Below are positions 36,781 to 44,747 of a stretch of 64,000 nt of DNA, piece by piece (position 1 is the stretch's first letter; the number at the start of each line of letters is the position of its first letter). The position numbers and the translations under genes were made by a program. The notes below the pieces were generated by a model. It did not search any database. It saw only the letters and a list, made by a program, of their open reading frames with translations, and was not told the DNA's origin. This DNA comes from JABDIP01 sp965212545 (lineage in GTDB: Bacteria > Pseudomonadota > Alphaproteobacteria > DSM-16000 > Inquilinaceae), in the NCBI GenBank assembly GCA_965212545.1, contig CBDBVB010000006.1, positions 62,001 to 126,000 on the forward strand, given 5' to 3'.

Positions 36781-37830
36781 ATGCAGACGGAGATGCGGCG
36801 GATCGTGCTGGCGAGGCGGCCGGAGGGCGCGCCGACGGCGGAGGATTTCCGGCTGGAGAGCGTGGCCATGCCGGGGCCGGGGCCGGGAGAAGTGCTGGTG
36901 CGGATCCTCTATTTGTCGCTCGATCCCTATATGCGCGGCCGCATGAACGACGCGAAATCCTATGCCGAGCCGGTGGCGATCGGCGCGCCCATGGGCGGCG
37001 GCTGCGTGGCCCAGGTGGAGGTGTCGAATTCGCCCGGTTTCGCGCCGGGCGACATCGTCACCGGCATGATGGGATGGGCCAGCCATTGGGTCGCCGACGC
37101 CGAGGGGCTGCAGACGCTCGACCCCGACGCCGCCCCGATCTCATCCGCGCTCGGCGTGCTGGGCATGCCGGGGCTAACCGCCTGGATTGGGCTGAACGAA
37201 TACGGCCGGCCGAAACCCGGCGAGACCCTGGTGGTCTCCGCGGCGACCGGGGCGGTGGGCTCGGTGGTCGGCCAGCTGGGCCGGATTCACGGATTGCGGG
37301 TCGTCGGCGTGGCCGGCGGGGCCGAGAAATGCGCCTATGCGGTGGACACGCTGGGCTTCGAGGCCTGTGTCGACCATCGCGCCGCTACCGATGCCCGGGC
37401 GCTGCGGGAGGCGCTGTCGGCGGCCTGCCCGGAGGGGGTGGACATCTATTACGAGAATGTCGGCGGCAAGACCCTGGAAGCGGTCCTGCCGCTGATGAAT
37501 GTGGGCGGTCGCGTGCCCGTCTGCGGCATGATCGCCTGGTACAACAGCGGCGGGCCCATCGCGGCCGCGCAGCAGACCGGCGACCTGCTACAGAGACTGT
37601 GGCGCACCATCCTGGTCAACCGCCTGTCGGTCAACGGCTTCATCATCTTCGACCATTTCCACCGCTATCCGGAATTCGCCAAGGAAGTCGGTGGCTATCT
37701 CCGCGACGGCAGCCTCAGCTACCGGGAAGACGTGGCGGATGGTCTGGAATCCGCGCCGGGCGCCTTCATGGCCATGCTGGAGGGCGGCAATTTCGGCAAG
37801 CAGCTGGTCAAGCTGTCCGAGCCGGGCTGA
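36781..37830 (+). CDS. NADP-dependent oxidoreductase, CurA/leukotriene B4 dehydrogenase family
   Basis: A 349-residue zinc-free medium-chain reductase. LSLDPYMRGRMNDAKSY, LGVLGMPGLTAWIGL, the nucleotide motif AATGAVGSVVGQLGRIHG and YYENVGGKTLEAVLPLMN are typical of YncB/CurA enzymes that reduce alpha,beta-unsaturated ketones or aldehydes with NADPH. The start at 36781 gives the usual family length. The next gene follows after 76 bases on the same strand. Confidence 0.9.
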   Translation: MQTEMRRIVLARRPEGAPTAEDFRLESVAMPGPGPGEVLVRILYLSLDPYMRGRMNDAKSYAEPVAIGAPMGGGCVAQVEVSNSPGFAPGDIVTGMMGWASHWVADAEGLQTLDPDAAPISSALGVLGMPGLTAWIGLNEYGRPKPGETLVVSAATGAVGSVVGQLGRIHGLRVVGVAGGAEKCAYAVDTLGFEACVDHRAATDARALREALSAACPEGVDIYYENVGGKTLEAVLPLMNVGGRVPVCGMIAWYNSGGPIAAAQQTGDLLQRLWRTILVNRLSVNGFIIFDHFHRYPEFAKEVGGYLRDGSLSYREDVADGLESAPGAFMAMLEGGNFGKQLVKLSEPG

Positions 37831-37906
37831 GGCCGGGGTGCTATCCGTTGGCAAGGCCTCGCGATCGGGACGCCGCCTGTGAGACTATGGTTCTGGGAGG
37901 ATCATC

Positions 37907-39136
37907 ATGGACGAGACCATCGGCGACTACATTCGTGAGACCAAGAGACGGCTGCGGGCCGCCCAAGATGTGAAGGCGGCCTTTTCCGAGGTCAGGGATC
38001 AGATCCGCAGGGATGTCGAGGCCATTCGCGAGACCGCGGAGACGGGGCGCTCGAGCATCCCGGAGCTGGACTTCAAGGCGATCCAATCGGATCAGGTGCC
38101 GCAATCGGCGATCGACGCCATCCGCAAGACCGGCACCGCGATCATCCGGGGCGTCTTCCCCAGGCAGATGGCGGAGGACTGGAACGCCGAGTTGGGCGCC
38201 TATATCGACGGCAACGACTATTACAGCAAGGCCAAGGAGAAAGCCGGTCTCGACCAGTTCTTCAGCACGCTGGAGGCGGGGGCGCCGCAGATCTTCGGGC
38301 TGTATTGGTCGAAGCCGCAGGTGTTGGCGCGCCAGGCGGAGTCGATGGCGCGCACCAAACGGTTCCTGAACGGGCTGTGGGACATCGCCGGGCCGATGGG
38401 CGACGAGTTCGATCCCGACCGGGACTACGCCTATGCCGACCGCACCCGCCGCCGCGAACCGGGTGACACGACGCTGGGTCTGTCCCCGCACATGGATTCA
38501 GGGTCCTACGAGCGCTGGGTCGATCCCGCCTATCAGCGGATCTACGGCGCCATCTTCGAGGGCGACTGGCAACGATACGACCCCTGGAAGGCGACCTTCC
38601 GGACCCAGACGCGGGAATACGATTCCCCCGCCGTGTGTTCCATGTTCCGGACCTTCCAGGGCTGGACCGCCCTGACCGCCCAGGGGCCGACCGACGGGAC
38701 CCTGAGCGTCATCCCGACCGCCCGCGGCATCGCCTATTTCCTGCTGCGGGCCTTACAGGACGATCTGGCGGAAGACGATCTTTGCGGCGCCACGCCGGGA
38801 CGCGCGCTCTCCGCCGATCCGAAATGGCACGCCGACATCCTCGAAGGCCTGGTCTCGATCCCCACCGTGGAGCCCGGCGACACCGTCTGGTGGCACCCCG
38901 ACATCATCCATTCCGTCGCCGACGAGCATAACGGCAGCGACTACGCCAACGTCATCTACATCGCCGCGTCCCCACGATGCGCCAAGAACGAGGCCTATGT
39001 GCGCAAACAGGCGGCGAAGTTCCTGGCCGGCGAAAGCGCGCCGGACTTCGCGGCAGAGGACTACGAAGTCGACTTCGAGGGGCGGGCGATGGTGGCGGAT
39101 CTTACAGAGCTTGGACGGGACCAGATGGGGCTCTGA
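37907..39136 (+). CDS. DUF1479 family protein, probable Fe(II)/2-oxoglutarate oxygenase fold
   Basis: A 409-residue protein. LSPHMDSGSYERWVDPAYQRIYGAIFEGDW offers an HxD pair and WWHPDIIHSV a distal His, the facial triad expected of a non-heme iron dioxygenase; family members include E. coli YbiU. The substrate is unknown. GGAGG lies before the ATG. It is the last GC-rich gene before the AT-rich patch. Confidence 0.8.
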   Translation: MDETIGDYIRETKRRLRAAQDVKAAFSEVRDQIRRDVEAIRETAETGRSSIPELDFKAIQSDQVPQSAIDAIRKTGTAIIRGVFPRQMAEDWNAELGAYIDGNDYYSKAKEKAGLDQFFSTLEAGAPQIFGLYWSKPQVLARQAESMARTKRFLNGLWDIAGPMGDEFDPDRDYAYADRTRRREPGDTTLGLSPHMDSGSYERWVDPAYQRIYGAIFEGDWQRYDPWKATFRTQTREYDSPAVCSMFRTFQGWTALTAQGPTDGTLSVIPTARGIAYFLLRALQDDLAEDDLCGATPGRALSADPKWHADILEGLVSIPTVEPGDTVWWHPDIIHSVADEHNGSDYANVIYIAASPRCAKNEAYVRKQAAKFLAGESAPDFAAEDYEVDFEGRAMVADLTELGRDQMGL

Positions 39137-39418
39137 AGGTCCGGCACGCTTGCCCTTACAAGTCTGAACCTGGAATTCCCGGATAGCCGGTCCGACGAAA
39201 CGGCATGGGCAGCAGAATTGACTAGCTGAGGATGCTTCGCAACGGCATGTCAATACTGCGAGATGTTCGTTCGCCTATTCCTGGTGATACAGATCAACGC
39301 GGAATGATTTTGTCTCTGCTATTGGCTCCACTACGGTGTGAACGCCAGCTTCAGAGTTGAAGGCCCAAGCTGTCAGTTGCTTTAGCCAATTCAGTAGTGG
39401 GCATCGGTTTCGCCGTTT
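39137..39418. other. Left part of the AT-rich patch, no gene seen
   Basis: Composition falls clearly below that of the flanking genes from about 39.2 kb. No open frame of credible composition, repeat or transposase remnant was recognised. It marks the probable left edge of acquired DNA. Confidence 0.4.
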
Positions 39419-39712
39419 ATGGGAGCAAGAACGTGCCCATGGCCGTCATGGTGGCCTGCTTTCATAAAGCTGCCTGGGGCAGGGAACTTGGACCAGGAGG
39501 TAGCGCCTGACACCACTTGGTTCCCGACAACCTTTGAATTGAATTTCGCAGGAGATCGCCGGATTGAGTTGGACGTGGTTTCGAACGTTGCGAGCTATGG
39601 CAAGCAGCTCGGCATTCTAACTGACGCACTCCTTGCGTCAGCTCGAGGCGATGAACGAAGAAAAGTTTACTGTCCCATTACTTCCTGCATTCCTGTCTTT
39701 CGTTTGACATAA
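39419..39712 (+). CDS. Possible small hypothetical protein
   Basis: A 97-residue frame. The middle (TTWFPTTFELNFAGDRRIELDVVSNVASYGKQLGILTDALLASARG) has a protein-like pattern, but the first 25 residues and the last 15 do not, and no ribosome-binding site precedes the ATG. It may be a fragment of a decayed gene. It lies 122 bases before the papain-like protease gene on the same strand. Confidence 0.35.
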   Translation: MGARTCPWPSWWPAFIKLPGAGNLDQEVAPDTTWFPTTFELNFAGDRRIELDVVSNVASYGKQLGILTDALLASARGDERRKVYCPITSCIPVFRLT

Positions 39713-39834
39713 CGCACGAACGGAGTCCGGGCCATGCAAGACTTAAGCAAATAAATGCGAATGGAATGCCGCTTGACTAAAGTACAAGCTTCGATTGGAC
39801 CTGTACGGTATTCACCAATGGGGCTCTCAAGGCA

Positions 39835-40335
39835 ATGACGGTTAATATCAAACACAAGGTTACATTGGTTCCTCAATCTACGGCTGCTACCTGTTGGCTT
39901 GCGGCAGTCGCGATGCTGAGGGGTGCGACCACATACACACCCGGACCAATCGACACGAGCTTCTTCCATTCAGATATCGGCGGCATTCCATCTCGAGCAG
40001 ACTATTACAAGCGCTTGGCACGAGCCTATCGCTTACGCTACTCGGAACTGAAGCCTCGCGCGGGCGCTAAGAAGACCCTGCCGCAGCTCCAGAAGCTGCT
40101 GACTATCGCCCCGGTAGGTGTGTTCGACACGCAGCGCCTCGGCGGGAAAGTGACCGCCCACGCCACTGTGATCGGCGCTATGCGTGGCGACGGAACCCCT
40201 TCCGCCACAATGCTCACAGAGTACGATCCATTGCCCGTTAACTGGGGGGCGATTCGCAAGATTAGCTACCAGGCGTGGATTACCCGACCTCGCTACTTGT
40301 CGAGTCTAACGACGATCCTGTGTTTATTGTACTGA
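39835..40335 (+). CDS. Papain-like cysteine protease (AvrRpt2/C70-like)
   Basis: A 166-residue protein. VPQSTAATCWLAAVAMLRG gives the oxyanion Gln14 and catalytic Cys20-Trp21; H109 in VTAHATVIGAM and D131 in EYDPLPVNWG complete a catalytic triad. This is the compact papain-like fold found in secreted bacterial effectors and toxin domains. There is no signal peptide, so export would need a specialised system, or the target is internal. Codon use and composition are AT-rich relative to the chromosome. Small membrane proteins follow on the opposite strand. Confidence 0.65.
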   Translation: MTVNIKHKVTLVPQSTAATCWLAAVAMLRGATTYTPGPIDTSFFHSDIGGIPSRADYYKRLARAYRLRYSELKPRAGAKKTLPQLQKLLTIAPVGVFDTQRLGGKVTAHATVIGAMRGDGTPSATMLTEYDPLPVNWGAIRKISYQAWITRPRYLSSLTTILCLLY

Positions 40336-40470
40336 CAGTGGAAGCATAATCCTTTTGCTTCGCTACATCAACAACTTAGACGAAATCTATCATTCAACAA
40401 ATGAGGGGATCCCTATCGGGAATCAAAAGTGTCAGAGTCGATTGATATTGCCCGTTCTCGGAAGCTCAAT

Positions 40471-40493
40471 CGAGTCTGACCCCATTGATTTTG
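40471..40493. repeat. Short repeat, copy A
   Basis: CGAGTCTGACCCCATTGATT and the next three bases recur with about four differences at 41221-41243. The GAGTCTGACCCCATT core resembles sequences often seen beside REP-associated (RAYT) transposases, but no transposase is here. Confidence 0.45.
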
Positions 40494-40545
40494 CCAATCA
40501 GCCATTTCACCGTGACCTTGCACGCAACTGCGAATTTTTCAGCCC

Positions 40546-40878
40546 CTATATCCCTGCTCCATAATACACCATCCACGAATAATAGATTAGAAGTAATATT
40601 GTTGCGGTGCCGAAAACAGTAACATGTATAACGGTCTCAGTTCGACTGATATGTTGAGAATACAAACTTCTCGCTAATTTGAAAACTGAAAATATTGAAA
40701 CCAAAACTGTCGTTGCGGGCGCTATGACTATATATAGCATTATGTAAAGTCCTGAAAGTGTACTCACTACGCTATTGTCTTTACTAAACGTCAGGAACAA
40801 TGGAAAATGAATAACGGTCGCTATTATCAAACCTAAGTATATTCTGTACACCGATCGAAGTTGGATATACATACTCAT
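40546..40878 (-). CDS. Small three-helix membrane protein
   Basis: A 110-residue, AT-rich gene. Three hydrophobic stretches are visible (about 12-30, 41-66, 84-106), with conserved-looking Tyr and Ile content and few charges. No family recognised. The neighbouring protease and similar small membrane genes raise the possibility of an immunity or membrane-target protein, but this rests only on position. Confidence 0.55.
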   Translation of the reverse strand: MSMYIQLRSVYRIYLGLIIATVIHFPLFLTFSKDNSVVSTLSGLYIMLYIVIAPATTVLVSIFSVFKLARSLYSQHISRTETVIHVTVFGTATILLLIYYSWMVYYGAGI

Positions 40879-41022
40879 TTCACCATTTCCAACAAAACTG
40901 CGCCTCTTTTCTTACTACGGTAACAGTAACCGTATTAGACCATCGCCGCGTTCCGTCACCGTAATTCCGGTTCTAGGCAGCGGTCGCCGTGCTGCGTCAC
41001 CAGCACCTCCACAATTATTGGT

Positions 41023-41178
41023 TCAACTCATTCCCATAATTGCGTCGAGTACCCTGCGGAGCCATCTGCCAACTCGCCTCAATGGCCCACCCCTGCCTTC
41101 ACCTGTAAATAGCTTGTAGGTGAAGATCAGAATGAAGATGATTCCGATCGACGTGTAGATCCATTCCTCTGCGGTCAA
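41023..41178 (-). CDS. Possible 51-residue membrane peptide, non-ATG start
   Basis: Reading from a TTG at 41178 gives a peptide with one hydrophobic segment (WIYTSIGIIFILIFTYKLF) followed by a basic tail (RRVGRWLRRVLDAIMGMS). The frame is open further upstream to a stop near 41255 without an ATG, so it may be a remnant of a larger gene. The hydrophobic-then-basic pattern makes chance less likely. Confidence 0.35.
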   Translation of the reverse strand: MTAEEWIYTSIGIIFILIFTYKLFTGEGRGGPLRRVGRWLRRVLDAIMGMS

Positions 41179-41220
41179 AACAGGTTCCCAATCACGGTAA
41201 AGAATTCTGCCGCAATCAAA

Positions 41221-41243
41221 CGAGTCTGATCCATTGAGTTTTG
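41221..41243. repeat. Short repeat, copy B
   Basis: CGAGTCTGATCCATTGAGTT and the next three bases, an imperfect copy of 40471-40493 in the same orientation, flanking one membrane-protein gene between them. Confidence 0.45.
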
Positions 41244-41261
41244 TTGTAGCTCAGATACTGA

Positions 41262-41678
41262 TCAGCTCAAAAACTGCTGAATAATTACGCCCACAATGAG
41301 GAGAACTAAAGAGATTATTGGTAATTCTGCCAATAGTCTCGTCAGACCATTACCTTTATATTTGGAGAATAGTCTTTCTTTTATATTCTTGTAGTCGTCG
41401 GCAATAAACAGTTCTTCGTTCAGAAGAAACTTATAAGTGAAAACATAAAGGAAAAAAAGATAGATTGACAATGTGCCCAAAATAAACCCAATCGGATGAG
41501 TCTCTGGATCGTCGATCGATCCAATCATCATCATTGCGCACGCTATCGTCCAAGCTGCAACTAGAGAATAGTAGTAGAATCTTGATTTAAGCCATGAAGA
41601 AGAAAGAGCCAGAAAGGCCAAAGCCAACACCAACAGTAAGATCGATGTTTTCTGGGAATCGAATTCTGAAGGCTCCAC
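41262..41678 (-). CDS. Small four-helix membrane protein
   Basis: A 138-residue protein with hydrophobic stretches at about 12-28, 36-54, 62-84 and 116-136 and a charged cytoplasmic-type loop (NEELFIADDYKNIKERLFSKYKG). The gene is AT-rich like its neighbours. No family recognised. Confidence 0.6.
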   Translation of the reverse strand: MEPSEFDSQKTSILLLVLALAFLALSSSWLKSRFYYYSLVAAWTIACAMMMIGSIDDPETHPIGFILGTLSIYLFFLYVFTYKFLLNEELFIADDYKNIKERLFSKYKGNGLTRLLAELPIISLVLLIVGVIIQQFLS

Positions 41679-41752
41679 CGGGCACCATCCATCGGCTACT
41701 TAAATTCCATTCTGGAATTCAACGAGATAAGGCTCGCTCGATATATCCAAGA

Positions 41753-42166
41753 TCAACCCAATCTCCTCCCGTTGATGCCATTTCCAAGGCGGGACACTTC
41801 TGCCCGTCGACCGGCGAGCAAGCTCCCCAGCAGTCCGCCGACCGCGCAAATGAACACGGTCAATGAAAGCGAAAAGAGCATCACGATCAGTTCGCCCACC
41901 ATACCGACCGAATCAACGTGGCCGCCCGTTGCTTCATATGCGGCCCACGATGCTCTCTGCAGCAGGACTGCCGGCGGCGCGATCAGAATTGCCAGGAAGA
42001 CGCGATCATGGGGTGCCTTGCGCGCCGTGACGATGGACGCAAGGAATGGCCCGCCATAGCCGGCAAATCGGAAGACCACGGGAATTGGCATGAAGATGAG
42101 TGACGCAACCCAAAGGCCGTCGAAAACGAGGGCGACAACAAGTCCGTAGAGGTAAGCACGTGCCAT
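41753..42166 (-). CDS. Small membrane protein of unknown function
   Basis: A 137-residue protein with about four hydrophobic stretches (5-27, 36-45, 57-75, 88-115) and a basic tail. Its composition is closer to the chromosome than that of the two preceding membrane genes. It lies 225 bases downstream of the dnaA stop on the same strand. Unrecognised. Confidence 0.55.
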   Translation of the reverse strand: MARAYLYGLVVALVFDGLWVASLIFMPIPVVFRFAGYGGPFLASIVTARKAPHDRVFLAILIAPPAVLLQRASWAAYEATGGHVDSVGMVGELIVMLFSLSLTVFICAVGGLLGSLLAGRRAEVSRLGNGINGRRLG

Positions 42167-42391
42167 CAGTGGATACCGCAGATGCCGCCAGAGATATCCC
42201 TTACCTACTGCACAATGGTTTGGACAGCATTAAGCCCACCTGGCGTTCGACAGGGGTGAGCGCCCCCTGCAATGCGCTGCGCGGTCTTCGGCATGAAAAT
42301 CGAAACTGCGGAAAGACTGCAGCGGTTTCGGTGACTAAACCGATCGGATCTGACACGGAGTCCCTCGACTCACCGGGTCGGCGGATAGCCC
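42167..42391. other. Gap between dnaA and the accessory segment
   Basis: No gene. A six-base inverted repeat (CGGTTT and AAACCG near 42328-42347) could form a weak hairpin after dnaA, without a T-run on the minus strand. This is where dnaN would normally begin. Confidence 0.4.
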
Positions 42392-43795
42392 TCAGTTCTC
42401 CAGCATGCGCCGCAGCAGTTCCACGTCCTCGGCGAAGGAGCGGTCGCCGGAACACAGCTCGTCGATCTTGCGCACCGCGTGCATCACCGTGGTGTGGTCG
42501 CGGCCGCCGAACTTGCGGCCGATTTCCGGCAGCGAGCGGGCGGTGAGCTGCTTGGCCAGGTACATCGCCACCTGTCGCGGCCGCGCCACCGAGCGCGAGC
42601 GGCGGGCGGAATGCATGTCTGCGATCTTGATGTTGTAGTGCTCCGCCACCTTCTTCTGGATCTCGTCGATGGTGACCCGGCGGTCGTTGGCGCGCAGCAG
42701 GTCGTGCAGCAGCTCCTGGGCGCTATCCAGGGTCACCGGCCGACCGACCAGCTCGGCATGGGCGACCAGGCGGTTCAGGGCGCCCTCGAGCTCGCGGACG
42801 TTCGAGGTGATCTTGTAGGCGAGGTATTCCAGCACCTTGTCGGGGATGCGTACCGATTGTTGGCGTTCCGCCTTGGCCTGCAGGATGCCCAGGCGCAGCT
42901 CATAGGTGGTCGGGTGGATGTCAGCGACCAGCCCCCAGCCAAGGCGCGAGCGCAGCCGCTCCTCCATGCCTTCCAGGTCGGAGGGCGATTTGTCGGCGGA
43001 GATCACCACCTGGCGGTTCTGGTCGACCAGCGCGTTGAAGGTGTGGAAGAACTCCTCCTGGGTGGATTCCTTGCCGGAAATGAACTGCACGTCGTCGATC
43101 ATCAGCACGTCGACCGAGCGGAACATCTCCTTGAAGCCCATCGTGTGCTTGTAGCGGAGCGCCCGGATGAACTGGTACATGAACTTCTCGGCGGAGAGGT
43201 ACAGCACCCGGCGGTCCGGCTGCTGCTTGCGGATGTGCCAGGCGATGGCGTGCATCAGATGGGTCTTGCCCAGCCCGACCCCGCCATACAGGAACAGCGG
43301 GTTGAAGGTGACCCGGGCGGCTTCGGCGACCCGGCGCGCGGCGGCATGGGCCAGCTCGTTGGGCTTGCCGACGACGAAATTGTCGAACCCGAAGCGCGGG
43401 TCCAGCGGCGCGCCGACCTCCGCCTCGTCGATCATGCCCTCGCCGGACGGCGCGGCCCTGGCCGGACGGCGCACCGGCTCGGCCGGCCGCGCGTCCGCCG
43501 CCTCGGCCGCCTCGGCCGCCTGCCGGGCGGCACTGTTGGCCGTGGCCACGAAAATCTCCACCTCGTGCACCGTGCTGTTCTCGATCGACCACAGGGCCCG
43601 CAACCGGTCGGCGAAATGCGCCAGGACCCAGTCGCGCATGAATCTGGTCGGCACCGAAATCCGGACCTCGCCATCGTCCACATCGGACAGGGTCAGGGGC
43701 TTCAGCCAACTCCGGTAGGCGGCCTCGCCGACCTCTTCGCGCAGCCGACCGCGTACACGCGCCCATTGCTGATCAATTGCCGTACTCGTGGACAT
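42392..43795 (-). CDS. dnaA: Chromosomal replication initiator DnaA
   Basis: A 467-residue initiator. Domain I opens the protein (WARVRGRLREEVGEAAYRSWLKPL), an Ala/Pro-rich linker follows (about 88-120), and the AAA+ domain has GGVGLGKTH near 171-179 and DDVQFISGKESTQEEFFHTFN. Domain IV ends with RPRQVAMYLAKQLTARSLPEIGRKFGGRDHTTVMHA, the DnaA-box-binding helix-turn-helix. The ATG at 43795 has AGGGAAGG upstream; an ATG nine codons earlier is rejected. It lies downstream of rpsT across 542 bases. Confidence 0.97.
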   Translation of the reverse strand: MSTSTAIDQQWARVRGRLREEVGEAAYRSWLKPLTLSDVDDGEVRISVPTRFMRDWVLAHFADRLRALWSIENSTVHEVEIFVATANSAARQAAEAAEAADARPAEPVRRPARAAPSGEGMIDEAEVGAPLDPRFGFDNFVVGKPNELAHAAARRVAEAARVTFNPLFLYGGVGLGKTHLMHAIAWHIRKQQPDRRVLYLSAEKFMYQFIRALRYKHTMGFKEMFRSVDVLMIDDVQFISGKESTQEEFFHTFNALVDQNRQVVISADKSPSDLEGMEERLRSRLGWGLVADIHPTTYELRLGILQAKAERQQSVRIPDKVLEYLAYKITSNVRELEGALNRLVAHAELVGRPVTLDSAQELLHDLLRANDRRVTIDEIQKKVAEHYNIKIADMHSARRSRSVARPRQVAMYLAKQLTARSLPEIGRKFGGRDHTTVMHAVRKIDELCSGDRSFAEDVELLRRMLEN

Positions 43796-43989
43796 CTCAA
43801 CCTTCCCTGTAACCGCCCGCAACTCCGCAGCGTCGACCCCACGACCGCTTTTTGGGACGCCTCAACCCGGCCCGCTCGGACCGCCGTTTCGACTATGCGA
43901 TGCCCCGCCCCCAAAATGTTACAGCACACGGTTCCCGTTTGGTCCAAGTGCATTATTAGCCCAATCACAGGCAATACAAGCCCACGTCA

Positions 43990-44003
43990 GGTCTTATAAG
44001 ACC
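43990..44003. promoter_or_regulatory. Perfect 14-base palindrome upstream of dnaA
   Basis: GGTCTTATAAGACC is a complete palindrome about 195 bases before the dnaA ATG, in the AT-richer part of the gap. It could be an operator for dnaA or a site used in origin function; the binding protein is unknown. Confidence 0.5.
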
Positions 44004-44053
44004 TTTCCTCAACCCCTCTAAGTTGTAGTTAGGTATTCTATCGCCGACTGGCC

Positions 44054-44085
44054 GGGCGAATGCTTGGTCTATAAAGCATTCGCCC
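44054..44085. other. Ten-base-pair inverted repeat in the dnaA-rpsT gap
   Basis: GGGCGAATGC (44054-44063) and GCATTCGCCC (44076-44085) are perfectly complementary around TTGGTCTATAAA. No T-run follows on either strand, so it is not an ordinary terminator. Confidence 0.6.
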
Positions 44086-44337
44086 CATGTTATCTGTTGG
44101 CCTTTGCCCTTTTTGGCGGCGAATTTCTTCTCCGCCATGGATTTCTGTTTGGCGAACTCATCCGCATATCATAGGCGCGACGGCTACGGCTGACAACGGA
44201 ACAAAAGATGATCGGCGGAAAAAAGCACAAATCGTGCGCAAAAGAGGTCGTCCGTGGGTGTCGTGCCCGATGCGTGCGGCGCGGAAGAAGCGAGGCTGTC
44301 CGCGCCCTGTCGGCATCGGGTGGGAAGTCCGACCCGG

Positions 44338-44598
44338 CTAGAGTGCGCGGATGCGCCGCGACAGCCGGGACAACCGTCGCGCGGCAGTGCTCTTGTGCAG
44401 TACGCCCTTGGTGACGCCGCGATGGATCTCGGGCTGGGCTTCGCGGAAGGCCGTGCTTGCGGCCTTCTTGTCGCCGGTCTCGATCGCCGCCTCGACCTTG
44501 CGGACGAAGGTGCGGATGCGTCCGATCCGGTTGCGGTTGACCGCCGTGCGCCGGGCGGTCTGGCGAATGCGCTTCTTAGCTGATCGATGATTGGCCAT
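44338..44598 (-). CDS. rpsT: 30S ribosomal protein S20
   Basis: An 86-residue, very basic protein. MANHRSAKKRIRQTARR at the N-terminus, RNRIGRIRTFVRKVE and the C-terminal KSTAARRLSRLSRRI are typical of S20, which binds 16S rRNA early in 30S assembly. Its place just upstream of dnaA on the same strand is the common alphaproteobacterial order. Confidence 0.97.
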   Translation of the reverse strand: MANHRSAKKRIRQTARRTAVNRNRIGRIRTFVRKVEAAIETGDKKAASTAFREAQPEIHRGVTKGVLHKSTAARRLSRLSRRIRAL

Positions 44599-44657
44599 AT
44601 ATGCAATCCGTGGCGCCTGGCGTTCGCCGCCGGCGCGGCTTGTTTTCGAGAGCCGGC

Positions 44658-44686
44658 CTTATAGTCACCGCCTCGCCGCGCGTCAA
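44658..44686 (-). promoter_or_regulatory. Sigma-70-type promoter of rpsT
   Basis: On the minus strand TTGACG (44686-44681) and TATAAG (44663-44658) are separated by exactly 17 bases. The -10 element lies about 60 bases before the rpsT ATG. Both hexamers match the housekeeping consensus in five of six (TTGACA) and five of six (TATAAT) positions. Confidence 0.8.
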
Positions 44687-44747
44687 GCGGAGTCGGTGCG
44701 CGGCCTCGGGTCCGGGTCTTTTTTCGGACCGGTGCCGCGACCAAGGT

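Larger units (their letters stand above)
43796..44337. other. dnaA-rpsT intergenic region, candidate origin or dnaA control region
   Basis: The longest gene-free gap near the replication genes, with AT-richer stretches at about 43,910-44,200. It holds a 14-base perfect palindrome and a ten-base-pair hairpin, listed separately. I found no clear TTATCCACA DnaA boxes, so calling it oriC is not justified. Confidence 0.45.

Noticed and set aside
40355..40564. A 69-codon frame after the papain-like gene
   Set aside because: No ribosome site, no membrane or domain pattern, and it includes the short repeat.
43796..44337. A firm oriC call at the dnaA-rpsT gap
   Set aside because: No good DnaA boxes were found. 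One TGTGGACAA at about 10001 is isolated and far away, so it is no evidence.
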